Source: Hoeflea algicola
GTDB lineage: Bacteria; Pseudomonadota; Alphaproteobacteria; Rhizobiales; Rhizobiaceae
Length of the DNA: 64,000 nt
Direction of reading: 5' to 3'
NCBI RefSeq assembly: GCF_026619415.1
Contig: NZ_JAOVZR010000001.1
Span: 3,518,501-3,582,500, forward strand
Position 1 is the stretch's first letter. Each line of letters begins with the position of its first letter. The notes below the pieces were generated by a model. It was given only the letters and a program-made list of their open reading frames with translations, had not been told where the DNA came from and ran no database searches. Both the position numbers and the translations under genes were made by a program. This document shows, one piece after another, positions 17,272 to 26,369 of this stretch.

Positions 17272-18045
17272 TCAGAAAGAGACATAAACACCAAATCGAC
17301 CAAGCAACGCTTGGTTCTTGAAGCGATAATCTATAGTTTCTCCAGGGAAGGTAACGTTGTCGACCGCATGGACGGTCGTGTCTTGCAAATCAATCCCGAT
17401 GGCTTCGAGTTTCAGGCCAATGCGATCAGTGAGCCTGTGCTCAATACCAACTCCGATCGCATAACCTAACTTAGTCGCATCAGCGCTCCACCCGGGAGAA
17501 GAATAGCCCAAGCCCGGCAGATCGAGGGTGAATCTGTTCGTCACTTTACCAACAGCAAGACCAGCACTGGCGAAGACCATTGTGCGATCGACGGTTATAC
17601 CACCGCGTAAGCGGGCGGTGGCAAATGTCCCGAACTCGGTCTGGTAACTTGTGTTCGTATCAAGCCCAGTGAAAGGAGGATTCGGGTTGGGATCAACTCT
17701 GGAGAAATCCGATCGTATGTTGATGTCCGCGAACGATACGTCCGCCTCAACGCCGCCGACAAATCTGCCGAATTGCTGGTTGTACCCTGCTGAAAGCCCA
17801 CCACTCAGCCGACCTTTCATATTCTTGATTGAGTCGGGGAATAATCCGTTCTGGACATCAAGAGTAAGCAGCGCGCCCTGGTAAGCACCTCGCGTCGCCT
17901 TGCCATCGCCACTGATCGTGCCAATGAACGCTCCGGCATAAGCCCCTGTCCAATCGACACTAGAAATCTGCGCGGGAGATGACAAATCGCCAGCCAATGC
18001 AGGCGTCGACGCGAGCAATCCCAAAATCGTTAAGTAGCGGACCAT
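17272..18045 (-). CDS. Outer-membrane beta-barrel protein (Omp25/31-like)
   Basis: A 257-residue protein with a signal peptide (cleavage after about residue 18, TPALA/GD). The start ATG 18045 has an AGAGG ribosome-binding site. The layout follows the porin-like surface antigens of Rhizobiales: WTGAYAGAFIGTISGDG near the N-terminus, SGGLSAGYNQQFGRFVGGVEADVSF, FATARLRGGITVDRTMVFASAGLAVG and a C-terminal strand ending GRFGVYVSF with terminal Phe. It probably sits in the outer membrane as a structural barrel. It stands alone between the cyclase gene and the second IS3 copy, which begins 45 bases upstream and may have displaced its promoter. Confidence 0.85.
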   Translation of the reverse strand: MVRYLTILGLLASTPALAGDLSSPAQISSVDWTGAYAGAFIGTISGDGKATRGAYQGALLTLDVQNGLFPDSIKNMKGRLSGGLSAGYNQQFGRFVGGVEADVSFADINIRSDFSRVDPNPNPPFTGLDTNTSYQTEFGTFATARLRGGITVDRTMVFASAGLAVGKVTNRFTLDLPGLGYSSPGWSADATKLGYAIGVGIEHRLTDRIGLKLEAIGIDLQDTTVHAVDNVTFPGETIDYRFKNQALLGRFGVYVSF

Positions 18046-18155
18046 AGCCTCTGCTCTCCAGATTATTCATCCATTCGCCGCCACCAACGTGGAGTTGCCC
18101 CCTGAAAGTGGTCCACCAACTGGGATAGATTATCCCTCAAATTGGAGGATCAGCG

Positions 18156-18434
18156 ATGGCTGGAAAACGAGAGAAGCCGGAAGAGATTGTATCGAAGCTT
18201 CGGCAGGTTGAAGTTCTGCAAGGGCAAGGTGCGACGATTGCTGACGCGGTGCGCCAGATCGGCGTGACACAGCAGACGTTTTATCGATGGCGGAAGCTCT
18301 ATGGCGGGATGCAGCGATCTCAACTCACTCGGCTGAAAGAGCTGGAGAAGGAGAACCAGCGGCTTCGGCGGGCGGTGTCTGACCTGACACTGGACAAACT
18401 CATCCTGACCGAGGCGGCAAAGGGAAACTTCTAA
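18156..18434 (+). CDS. IS3-family transposase OrfA, copy 2
   Basis: A 92-residue OrfA with the same protein as copy 1: HTH in the first half, leucine-rich coiled coil in the second. The slippery GGGAAAC lies at 18422-18428 in the phase needed for a -1 shift (AAG GGA AAC to GGG AAA), which continues as KLLSPSRRRKCIDHV into OrfB. Confidence 0.93.
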   Translation: MAGKREKPEEIVSKLRQVEVLQGQGATIADAVRQIGVTQQTFYRWRKLYGGMQRSQLTRLKELEKENQRLRRAVSDLTLDKLILTEAAKGNF

Positions 18435-18466
18435 GCCCTTCGCGTCGGCGCAAGTGCATCGACCAT

Positions 18467-19282
18467 GTGCGGCGGGAGCTCGGCGTATCAGAACGCCGCG
18501 CCTGCCGCACGCTCGGACAACACCGATCCACACAGCGCAAGGTGCCACAGGGCCGGGCAGATGAAGAACGGCTGACCGATGATATCATCGAACTGGCCGA
18601 CAAGTACGGACGCTATGGGTATCGCATGGTCACCGGTCTGCTGAACAACGCGGGCTGGCAGGTAAACCATAAGCGGGTTGAGCGCATCTGGCGGCGTGAA
18701 GGGCTGAAAGTGCCACAAAAGCAGAAGAAAAAGGGGCGGCTTTGGCTGAACGACGGATCATGTGTGCGTCTCAGACCGGAACGGCCAAACCACGTCTGGT
18801 CCTACGACTTCGTCCAGGATCGAACCGCTGACGGCCGCGTCTATCGGACGCTGAATATCATCGACGAATACACCAGGGAGGCACTCATGATCCGCGTGGA
18901 CCGCAAGCTCAACTCAACGGACGTGCTGGATGCTCTGACAGACCTATTCATCCTGCGCGACCCGCCGGAATACATTCGGTCGGACAATGGGCCGGAATTT
19001 ATCGCCCAGAAAGTGCGGGATTGGATTGCAGCTGTTGGAGCCAAGACGGCCTACATAGAGCCAGGCTCACCATGGGAGAACGGATACTGCGAAAGCTTCA
19101 ACGCCCGGTTCCGCGACGAGCTGCTGAACGGCGAAATCTTCTACAGCCTAAGGGAGGCGCAAATCCTGATCGAGCAATGGCGTATCCACTACAACACCGT
19201 CAGGCCGCATAGCGCTCTGGGCTACCGCCCGCCCGCGCCGGAAAGCATTGTCCCGATGGACCAGACGCCCATGATGCACTAA
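18467..19282 (+). CDS. IS3-family transposase OrfB, copy 2
   Basis: The integrase-core partner of OrfA, with DDE regions at SYDFVQDR, IRSDNGPEF and NGYCESFN. The first GTG is at 18467, but the frame is open back to the slippery heptamer, so the active protein is probably an OrfAB fusion. It looks intact and could mobilise both copies. Confidence 0.92.
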   Translation: MRRELGVSERRACRTLGQHRSTQRKVPQGRADEERLTDDIIELADKYGRYGYRMVTGLLNNAGWQVNHKRVERIWRREGLKVPQKQKKKGRLWLNDGSCVRLRPERPNHVWSYDFVQDRTADGRVYRTLNIIDEYTREALMIRVDRKLNSTDVLDALTDLFILRDPPEYIRSDNGPEFIAQKVRDWIAAVGAKTAYIEPGSPWENGYCESFNARFRDELLNGEIFYSLREAQILIEQWRIHYNTVRPHSALGYRPPAPESIVPMDQTPMMH

Positions 19283-19302
19283 CAATCAAACCGGACCACC
19301 TG

Positions 19303-20808
19303 ATGGGGGCACGCCATTATATTACTAAGCCAGTTGATTTTGCCATCGCACTTGCGCGGATTAACAGTCAGGTCAGCCTCAAAAAGGAAACTGATGAGGA
19401 AGACGCCCGCCGCAAATCCGCAGAAATTCTTGCTGAAAACCTTAATCGCCAGGTCCAAGTTCAGGATGCCGCGCTGACTGAAGAAGCCACCAAACGGCAT
19501 GTTTCCGAAGAAAAGCTACATTTCATGGCCTACCATGATTCTTTGACTGGGCTTCTCAACCGTCAAGGATTCAGGGACGACCTCCAAAGCGCATTGACGG
19601 ACTTTTCTACTGATGAAAATGAACCGGCGTTGATTTTCATCGATCTCAACGGCTTCAAGTCGATCAATGACACCTATGGTCATGAAGCTGGCGACAATCT
19701 CTTGATTGAGGTGAGCAAGCGCCTTTCCGAAATTTTCGGACCTGAAGTTCCTTTGGCCCGCTTAGGTGGCGATGAATTTGCCGCAATTTATAAGCATTCC
19801 GACCAGCCGCAATCTGCAATGGCCATGGCGAATGCGGCCGCCAACAAGATATCTGAGCCTTTTTGGCTCGACGGAAAGTCGCTTCATACCGGAGCAAGCT
19901 GCGGTGTAGCCAGAGCATCATCATTCTCAAATGATCTAAACGGACTTATTAAGGCTGCAGACTTGGCTATGTACCACGCCAAAGGCAAAGGTACAGGCGG
20001 TGCTGCATTGTTCGAAGCCAGGATGCTCGAAGAACAGGAAGACCGGCGGAAACTCGAATCCGATCTGCGCCTTGCCGTTCAACATTCACAGTTTGACGTG
20101 TTTTTTCAGCCACTCGTTGATATGAAGACACGGGAGATTGTTTCTTTCGAAGCGCTGCTTCGCTGGCCGCACGAGACCCGGGGAATGATATCTCCCGAGT
20201 TGTTCATTCCTCTCGCTGAGGAAACAGGACTCATCAATCAGTTGGGCGCTTGGGCCCTTCGTCGTGCCTGTGAGGAGGCAGCCAATTGGCCGGAGCACAT
20301 CGGCATAGCCGTGAATCTCTCCCCGCTACAGTTCAAGAGCTCCTCGCTTCTCCCAACGTTGGTCAACACATTGGCGACCACGGGGCTTTCACCCAAGCGG
20401 TTGGAGCTTGAGGTAACTGAGTCAGCGCTGCTGGGAGCAGAGGCCACCAACGTGACTATCCTCAAATCTATCCGCGAACTTGGGGTCCGTGTCTCCATGG
20501 ACGATTTCGGGACGGGCTATTCTTCGCTGGCCTATTTGCAGAATTTCGAGTTCGACAAGATCAAAATCGACAAGCGATTCATTCAAAGCCTTGAATCAGG
20601 TGCCAGTAATGCGGCAATTGTCGATGCGATCATCAAACTCGGAATCCAAATTGGAATCAAAACCACTGCGGAAGGTATTGAAACTGAAAGCCAATACGAC
20701 TCGGTGGTGTTGAGAGGCTGTTCTGAAGGGCAGGGCTACTTATTCAGCCGGCCACTCACGGCCGAAGACGCGCGTGCGGCGATTTCCTCTAAACTCCCGA
20801 TCGAATAG
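19303..20808 (+). CDS. GGDEF-EAL protein with truncated receiver domain
   Basis: A 501-residue remainder of a response regulator with tandem c-di-GMP domains. It begins ARHYITKPVDFAIALARI, the last strand and helix of a receiver domain (conserved Lys-Pro), so the phospho-acceptor Asp has been lost to the IS3 insertion. A coiled-coil linker follows, then a GGDEF domain (DSLTGLLNRQGF; RLGGDEFA intact), then an EAL domain (FEALLRW, MDDFGTGYSSLAYL, IKIDKRFI, TTAEGIETESQ, EGQGYLFSRPL), also with its catalytic residues. Both activities could survive. The only ATG near the start is inside the IS end. Expression would depend on a promoter in or through the IS. Confidence 0.82.
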   Translation: MGARHYITKPVDFAIALARINSQVSLKKETDEEDARRKSAEILAENLNRQVQVQDAALTEEATKRHVSEEKLHFMAYHDSLTGLLNRQGFRDDLQSALTDFSTDENEPALIFIDLNGFKSINDTYGHEAGDNLLIEVSKRLSEIFGPEVPLARLGGDEFAAIYKHSDQPQSAMAMANAAANKISEPFWLDGKSLHTGASCGVARASSFSNDLNGLIKAADLAMYHAKGKGTGGAALFEARMLEEQEDRRKLESDLRLAVQHSQFDVFFQPLVDMKTREIVSFEALLRWPHETRGMISPELFIPLAEETGLINQLGAWALRRACEEAANWPEHIGIAVNLSPLQFKSSSLLPTLVNTLATTGLSPKRLELEVTESALLGAEATNVTILKSIRELGVRVSMDDFGTGYSSLAYLQNFEFDKIKIDKRFIQSLESGASNAAIVDAIIKLGIQIGIKTTAEGIETESQYDSVVLRGCSEGQGYLFSRPLTAEDARAAISSKLPIE

Positions 20809-20995
20809 GTTTCCATATCCGTCCAAAATAATTGTTTTTTGATATCCTTGGTGACCTGAGTCCCAACTCTCCTCCAGCTATTTGGAGAATTCGTCAGTCG
20901 TTATCGACAGACCGCCGAGGGGAGCTTTGTATTGGAGCCAGAGGTGGACATCGTCCACCCGGTGTCTAGAGAGCCCTCACCGTCAAATGAAGTAC

Positions 20996-22225
20996 CTAAG
21001 AGTTCTCTTCACCCAAGCCCTCCCCGATCCTCTCTGCCCACCAGACGGCCATCCTGATGCGTTCCTCCCAGTAGGCGGCGCGGTGGTAGGCGCGCCGGAC
21101 CTCGTTGCCGCTCACATGGGCGAGCTCGGCCTCGACTGCATCGGCATTCCATAGCCCGCTCTCGTTCAGAAGCGTGGACGCGGTCGCGCGAAACCCGTGC
21201 GAGGTCGCTTCGTGTTTTTCAAATCCCATCCGGCGCAAGGCTAGGTTCATCGTGTTTTCACTGATCGGTCGTTCGAGCGATGTGCTCGAAGGAAACACGA
21301 GACGCAGGTTGCCGGTGTGGCGCTGCTGTTCACGTAGTATGGCGATTGCCATAGGTGGCAACGGTTTCCGGTGAACCCGGCGCATCTTTGCTCGTTCTTC
21401 CGGTATCGTCCAGGTCGCCTTATCCAGATCGAATTCTGTCCATTCGGCCTGCCGCAATTCGCCCGGCCGGGGATAGAGCAGTGCCATCAACTTCATGGCT
21501 GTTCGCGTCTCAATGGATCCGGAATAGGTCCAGATACTGCGGATCAGCTTCGTGAACGATACCCAGTCGGTGAGAGCGGCCCGATGCGTGACCTTTGGAG
21601 CAATGATGGCGCCTCTCAGGCCAAAGGTGGGGTCATTGCTGACGCGAGCCGTTGCGATTCCGTATCGGAAAACCTGACTGATCACCGCCCGCAGTCGGCG
21701 AGCGGTCTCATAGTTTCCAAGTGCCTCAACACGACGAAGCGGAACCAGAATATCCGCAGCGTTGATCTCGCCTATCGGCTTGGTTTGCAGATCCTTGAGG
21801 GCCAGTCCGATCAACCAGCGCTTCTTGCTCAGCGTTGCCTCTGATTTTCCTTCGCGGCTGTTCTTTTGAAGGAACTCCTCGGCCAAAGCCGCGAATGTGT
21901 TAGTTGCGGCCTCCGCCTTGGCGATCTTGTCAAGTTTTTTCTTTTGGGATGGGTCGCTATCTTCGGCGAGCAGTTTCCTTGCCGAATCCCGTTGAGCGCG
22001 GGCTTGAGCGAGCGAGACATCAGGCCACGCACCAAATGAGAGCTGCTTCTGCTTGCCTCCGTAGCGATAGACCATTCGCCAAAGCTTGCTGCCATTCGGA
22101 TTGACAACTAGTAACAAGCCTCCGCCGTCTCCGTGCTTTGTTGGTCTTTCACCCGGCTTGAGCGCTCGGATTCGAGTGTCTGTAAGTGGCATGTGATGGC
22201 ATCCGACTCGCGAAGGTGATGGCAT
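20996..22225 (-). CDS. P4-type tyrosine integrase next to tRNA-Leu
   Basis: A phage P4-like integrase of 398-409 residues. Its N-terminal DUF4102 arm-binding domain reads MPLTDTRIRALKPGERPTKH (ATG 22192 is the likelier start; ATG 22225 gives 11 more residues). The catalytic residues are in PRPGELRQAEW (Arg), ATSHGFRATASTLL (His-x-x-Arg), ELAHVSGNEV (His) and AYHRAAYWEER (Tyr). Such enzymes integrate islands at tRNA 3' ends. The adjacent tRNA-Leu, 152 bases away, is the evident attachment site, placing the island to the left. Repeated ATGCCATCA motifs precede it. Confidence 0.93.
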   Translation of the reverse strand: MPSPSRVGCHHMPLTDTRIRALKPGERPTKHGDGGGLLLVVNPNGSKLWRMVYRYGGKQKQLSFGAWPDVSLAQARAQRDSARKLLAEDSDPSQKKKLDKIAKAEAATNTFAALAEEFLQKNSREGKSEATLSKKRWLIGLALKDLQTKPIGEINAADILVPLRRVEALGNYETARRLRAVISQVFRYGIATARVSNDPTFGLRGAIIAPKVTHRAALTDWVSFTKLIRSIWTYSGSIETRTAMKLMALLYPRPGELRQAEWTEFDLDKATWTIPEERAKMRRVHRKPLPPMAIAILREQQRHTGNLRLVFPSSTSLERPISENTMNLALRRMGFEKHEATSHGFRATASTLLNESGLWNADAVEAELAHVSGNEVRRAYHRAAYWEERIRMAVWWAERIGEGLGEENS

Positions 22226-22274
22226 GGCACCAGAATGCCATCAATAATGCCATCAAATTCTCTGGATGCCATCA
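22194..22274. repeat. Five ATGCCATCA motifs upstream of the integrase
   Basis: The nonamer TGATGGCAT/ATGCCATCA occurs at 22194-22202 and 22217-22225 in one orientation and at 22235-22243, 22247-22255 and 22266-22274 in the other. All lie between the integrase start and the tRNA, where arm-type integrase sites or an integrase repressor would bind. The two orientations and dense packing suggest specific protein binding. The function is inferred. Confidence 0.65.
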
Positions 22275-22317
22275 CACGCCGTCGGACGGCGAAGGACGTG
22301 AAACCTAAGAAATCAAC

Positions 22318-22347
22318 AAAAAACCCCGCTTTCGCAGGGCTTTTTGG
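22318..22347 (-). terminator. Rho-independent terminator after tRNA-Leu
   Basis: Read on the minus strand, CCCTGC-GAAA-GCGGGG (with one G-U pair) is followed by a run of six T. It lies about 30 bases past the tRNA 3' end and before the integrase, so it should stop tRNA transcription from entering the integrase gene. Confidence 0.75.
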
Positions 22348-22376
22348 ATTTTCCGGGACGATTCGGAACAGTTAAT

Positions 22377-22463
22377 TGGTGCCCAGAAGAGGACTCGAAC
22401 CTCCACTCCCTTGCGAGAACTACGACCTGAACGTAGCGCGTCTACCAATTCCGCCATCTGGGC
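22377..22463 (-). tRNA. tRNA-Leu(CAG)
   Basis: An 87-nt minus-strand gene. The acceptor stem is GCCCAGA paired with TCTGGGC, and the 3' CCA is encoded. The D arm is GGAATTGGTAGACGC, the anticodon stem CTACG/CGTAG has loop TTCAGGT (anticodon CAG), a long variable arm typical of class II Leu tRNAs follows, and the T loop is GGTTCGAGTCC. It is the target of the neighbouring P4-type integrase. If the element integrated here, the tRNA 3' end should be repeated at the other island end, which is outside the window. Confidence 0.95.
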
Positions 22464-22724
22464 TTGCAGGCCGATTTAGGGGGTGTGCGAAGCCCTGTCA
22501 ATGACCGTATGTGCCTGAAGTGACAATTAATCCGCCGAGCAGTGAAAATTCTTCACCAAGCGCCCGCTCACCGCTAATTTTCGCGTCGGAGCGGCCATAG
22601 CGCCAGCGCTGCGGCGGACGCTGTCACCCTGCGGAATCGGCGTGCAGAGCTGCAGTCTGTTCGCGCCCTGGCGTGTCGCACTTGCTACTTCCCTGCACCG
22701 GGCAGTGCGCGTTATGGAAGTAAA

Positions 22725-23666
22725 ATGACCCATGCGCCCGCTGCATTGATGCCTGTGCCCGGTCCCGCCGCGCCGCCGGTTTCGGAGGCCCGTCGGGGTG
22801 GGTTGCTGGTGTTTGGCGCGGCCATGGCCTGGAGTTTTGGTGGCGCCATTGCCCGTGGACTCGAAATCACCGATCCATGGGCAATCATCGCCTGGCGCGA
22901 TTTCTTCGCCACGTTGTTGCTGATGGGGTTCATGCTCTGGCGCGACGGTCCTGCGGGCACGATGCGGCTGTTCCGTTCCATGGGCCTGCCGGGGCTCGGC
23001 GTGGCCTTCTGCGTGGCCATAGCCACCACCTCCTTTGTGGTGGCGCTCGGCTACACCACGGTCGCCAACATCCTGTTGATGCAGGCCGGTGTGCCACTGA
23101 TCGCCGCTCTGCTTGGCGTGGTGTTCTTGCGCGAGGCGGTGGACGCCGTCACCTGGGCGGCGATCCTGATGGTGATTGCCGGGATTTCCGTCATGGTCTC
23201 GGATTCCTTTGGCACCAACATTTCCTTCATCGGCGATGGTTTGGCGCTGACAATTGCCGTCGTTTTTGCTGCCGCCACCGTCATCACCCGGCGCTATTCG
23301 GGGGTGCGGATGACGCCGGCCGCCTGCCTCGGCATCATGGTCGGTGGTTTTGTAGCCTTCCTGTTGTCGTCGGGGATGCGTGTCGGTCTGAGCGACCTGG
23401 GGCTGCTGGTGCTGTTCGGGGCGCTCACCCTGGGGCTTGGCATGGCCATGTTCGTCACCGGTGCGCGGCTGATCCCCTCGGCGCTGGCGGCGCTGATTTC
23501 CACCATGGAGCCGGCCTTCGGACCGGTCTGGGTCTGGCTCATCCATGGCGAAGTGCCGGCACCACGTACCCTTGTTGGCGGCGTCGTGGTGTTTCTGGCG
23601 CTAGTCGGCCATATTCTCTGGCAGTGGCGCCGTAGCCGCCGCACCGCGCTGCCGCTGCCCAACTGA
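22725..23666 (+). CDS. EamA/DMT-family membrane exporter
   Basis: A 313-residue protein with about ten predicted membrane helices in two EamA halves (AMAWSFGGAIARGLEI; ATVITRRYSG at the start of the second half) and a basic C-terminus. This drug/metabolite transporter family exports amino acids, nucleosides or other metabolites. The substrate cannot be told. It stands alone, converges on lepA and shares a two-way hairpin terminator with it. It is the first gene on the core side of the tRNA. Confidence 0.88.
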   Translation: MTHAPAALMPVPGPAAPPVSEARRGGLLVFGAAMAWSFGGAIARGLEITDPWAIIAWRDFFATLLLMGFMLWRDGPAGTMRLFRSMGLPGLGVAFCVAIATTSFVVALGYTTVANILLMQAGVPLIAALLGVVFLREAVDAVTWAAILMVIAGISVMVSDSFGTNISFIGDGLALTIAVVFAAATVITRRYSGVRMTPAACLGIMVGGFVAFLLSSGMRVGLSDLGLLVLFGALTLGLGMAMFVTGARLIPSALAALISTMEPAFGPVWVWLIHGEVPAPRTLVGGVVVFLALVGHILWQWRRSRRTALPLPN

Positions 23667-23690
23667 GTGAGCAGCCATCCAATAGAATGA

Positions 23691-23718
23691 CGCCGGCTTT
23701 ACGCCGGCGCTCGTTTTT
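23691..23718. terminator. Bidirectional terminator between EamA gene and lepA
   Basis: The stem CGCCGGC (23691-23697) pairs with GCCGGCG (23703-23709) over loop TTTAC, followed by a T-run at 23714-23718. It abuts the lepA stop codon and mainly serves the plus-strand exporter gene. Confidence 0.75.
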
Positions 23719-25526
23719 CAGTCGCTGATTTTCAGTGCTTCGATGAAGGCTTCCTGCGGAATGTCGACCTTGCCGAACTGGCGCATCCGCTTCTTGCCGG
23801 CCTTTTGCTTGTCCAGGAGCTTGCGCTTGCGGGTGGCGTCGCCGCCGTAGCACTTCGCAGTCACATCCTTGCGCATCGCCGAGATTGTTTCGCGCGCCAC
23901 CACCTTGCCGCCAATGGCGGCCTGGATCGGGATTTTGAACATGTGTCGCGGGATCAGTTCCTTGAGCTTTTCGCACATCACCCGACCGCGTTTTTCAGCA
24001 GCTGATCTGTGCACCAGCATCGACAGTGCATCCACAGGCTCGTCATTGACCAGGATCGACATCCTGACCAGATCGCCTTCCTGGTGGCCGGTAATCTGGT
24101 AGTCGAAGCTGGCATAGCCCTTGGAGATCGACTTCAGCCGGTCATAGAAATCGAACACCACTTCGTTGAGCGGCAGTTGATAAGTCACCATCGCCCGCTT
24201 GCCGACATAGGACAGGTCAGTCTGGATGCCACGGCGATCCTGGCAAAGCTTCAGGATCGTGCCAAGATGCTCGTCCGGCGTCAGGATGGTTGCCTTGATC
24301 CACGGCTCCTCGATGCTCTTGATCTTGACCACGTCCGGCATGTCGGCCGGGTTGTGCAGTTCCACAACATCGCCATTGGTCATGTTGAGCCGGTAGATCA
24401 CCGACGGTGCTGTGGCGATCAGGTCGAGATTGAACTCGCGCTCGAGCCGCTCCTGGATAATTTCCAGGTGCAGTAGCCCGAGAAAGCCGCAGCGGAAACC
24501 AAAACCGAGCGCTGCGGATGTTTCCATTTCGAACGAGAACGAGGCATCGTTGAGCCTGAGCTTGCCCATGGCCGCGCGCAGTTCTTCAAAATCTGCGGCA
24601 TCGACAGGGAACAGGCCACAGAACACCACCGGCTGCGCCGGTTTGAAGCCGGGCAGGGCTTTCGCCGTTGGCCGCTTGTCTTCGGTGATGGTATCGCCGA
24701 CGCGGGTGTCGGCCACTTCCTTGATCGAGGCGGTAATGAAACCGATTTCGCCCGGTCCGAGCGAGTCTGTGGCCACCAGCTTGGGGGTGATGACGCCGAT
24801 TCGCTCGACCGTGTAGCGGGCGTCGGTGCCCATCAGCCGGATCTGCTGGCCCTTTTTCATTTCACCGTCGATGATCCGCACCAGCACGATGACGCCGAGA
24901 TAGGTGTCATACCAGCTGTCGACCAGCATCGCCTTGAGCGGATCCTTGACGGTCCCGCCCTTGGGCGCGGGCAGGCGCGTAACGATAGCTTCCAACACAT
25001 CGGGTATGCCGATGCCGGTCTTGGCCGAAATCATCACCGCGTCGGAGGCGTCAAGCCCGATCACTTCCTCGATCTGTTCCTTGATCCGGTCAGGCTCGGC
25101 CGCTGGCAGGTCGATCTTGTTGAGCACCGGCACGATCTCGTGGTCGGCATCAAGCGCCGCATAGACATTGGCGAGCGTCTGCGCTTCCACCCCTTGGCTG
25201 GCATCAACCACCAGCAGCGAACCTTCGCAAGCTCTCAGCGATCGCGACACTTCATAGGCAAAGTCGACATGGCCTGGCGTGTCGATTAGGTTGAGCACAT
25301 ACATCTCGCCGTCCTTGGCGGTATAGTGCAGCCGAACCGTCTGGGCCTTGATGGTAATGCCGCGCTCTTTCTCGATATCCATGGAATCGAGAACCTGCTT
25401 GCTCATCTCCCGGTCGGCGAGGCCGCCGCAGGTCTGGATCAGCCGGTCGGCGAGCGTCGATTTTCCGTGGTCGATGTGCGCAACGATCGAAAAATTACGA
25501 ATATGGGAAAGCGGCGTGTTTGTCAT
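23718..25526 (-). CDS. lepA: Elongation factor 4 (LepA) back-translocase
   Basis: A 602-residue translational GTPase that binds stalled or mis-translocated ribosomes. G motifs are visible: [10 protein letters not shown] (G1), DTPGHVDF (G3) and NKIDLP (G4). The protein ends with the LepA C-terminal domain ([25 protein letters not shown]), which is diagnostic against EF-G. Start ATG 25526 ([15 protein letters not shown]) matches the family. ATG 25568 would add 14 unusual residues. Confidence 0.97.
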   Translation of the reverse strand: MTNTPLSHIRNFSIVAHIDHGKSTLADRLIQTCGGLADREMSKQVLDSMDIEKERGITIKAQTVRLHYTAKDGEMYVLNLIDTPGHVDFAYEVSRSLRACEGSLLVVDASQGVEAQTLANVYAALDADHEIVPVLNKIDLPAAEPDRIKEQIEEVIGLDASDAVMISAKTGIGIPDVLEAIVTRLPAPKGGTVKDPLKAMLVDSWYDTYLGVIVLVRIIDGEMKKGQQIRLMGTDARYTVERIGVITPKLVATDSLGPGEIGFITASIKEVADTRVGDTITEDKRPTAKALPGFKPAQPVVFCGLFPVDAADFEELRAAMGKLRLNDASFSFEMETSAALGFGFRCGFLGLLHLEIIQERLEREFNLDLIATAPSVIYRLNMTNGDVVELHNPADMPDVVKIKSIEEPWIKATILTPDEHLGTILKLCQDRRGIQTDLSYVGKRAMVTYQLPLNEVVFDFYDRLKSISKGYASFDYQITGHQEGDLVRMSILVNDEPVDALSMLVHRSAAEKRGRVMCEKLKELIPRHMFKIPIQAAIGGKVVARETISAMRKDVTAKCYGGDATRKRKLLDKQKAGKKRMRQFGKVDIPQEAFIEALKISD

Positions 25527-25568
25527 AGCCGCGATGTAGCAGGACCGCAGAAAAAGGCAATCGTTCAA

Positions 25569-25981
25569 AGTAAAGAGCTATCGATAGTAGTTGGTCGAAT
25601 CGGGCGCCGTTGCCGGTGAAATGGTGACGTGAAGGACGGTCTTGACCGTGAACTCAATCCCATTCATGCAGAGCTGCAATAACAGCCTGATCCGGTTATG
25701 TTGTCAGAGAATGCGCTATTGTCGCCCGTAGTGTGGCGGCAAGATTGATCGGTTGGTGATATGCGCGCCGCCATCTGGAACCCTGGACCCTTAACTTTCT
25801 TGATTTATAAGAACACCATAGGTGTGATGCGGCGGTAAGGTATGCTTATTGTGCTGACTATGTGCGAACCGGGGACCGGGCGGAATCATTCCACGATCGG
25901 CGACATTTGCGGTCGCTTGGAAATCCATGCGACGTTGCTACCGCCAGCCGTCCGGTTGTGCCGGGCGCTCGGACCATCCTC
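25569..25981. other. Intergenic stretch upstream of the O-antigen ligase
   Basis: About 410 bases between divergent lepA and the ligase gene. A frame in phase with the ligase opens at 25862, but its residues (MRTGDRAESFHDRRHLRS) look non-coding. I see promoter-like AT-rich patches near 25790-25830 but no recognisable gene, RNA or repeat. Confidence 0.5.
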
Positions 25982-26369
25982 ATGATCAAATCAGTATATG
26001 ATTTTTATGTTCGTCCGGATTTCAGGGGCTTCGACAAGGTCAATCTTCTTTTTTACAGCATCTGCTTGTGCCTGGGCGCGTTCATCGGCAGCGCGGTTTC
26101 AGTCATTGTGATTTCCTGCGGGGTCTATGGAACCCTACATCTTTTGACCGGCAAGTTGCGCTGGAGTCTGCCCGAACCGGTGACGATGGTGTTTTATGCA
26201 TTTTGCGGTTTCTTTGCCGCCGAAGCACTCGCCGCGCTGATCCATCCATCAGCGATCGCGTTTGCGCATTCCGGAGTATCCGGCCGGCCATTCCGATAAC
26301 ATCCGGCCACCTAAACCGGGGTATCCGGCCACCCTTATATAGCGGCTGCGAGGCCTGATGATTTGGTTA

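Larger units (their letters stand above)
18090..19316 (+). mobile_element. IS3-family insertion sequence, copy 2
   Basis: This is the same 1227-base element as at 6831-8057, in opposite orientation, with one base difference noticed. The ends are TGGAGTTGCCCC on the left and the complement of TGGCGTGCCCCC on the right. No target duplication is seen. On the right it has removed most of the receiver domain of the GGDEF-EAL gene and supplies the first ATG of the remaining frame (19303). Confidence 0.9.

Noticed and set aside
6529..20808. Idea that inverting the segment between the two IS3 copies would rejoin the EAL fragment with the GGDEF-EAL gene
   Set aside because: After inversion the flanks do not produce a continuous frame, and the GGDEF-EAL gene already has its own full EAL domain.
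22527..23546. Long minus-strand frame opposite the EamA exporter gene (339 codons)
   Set aside because: It is rich in His, Gln, Arg and Gly without domains, the typical mirror image of a GC-rich membrane protein gene.
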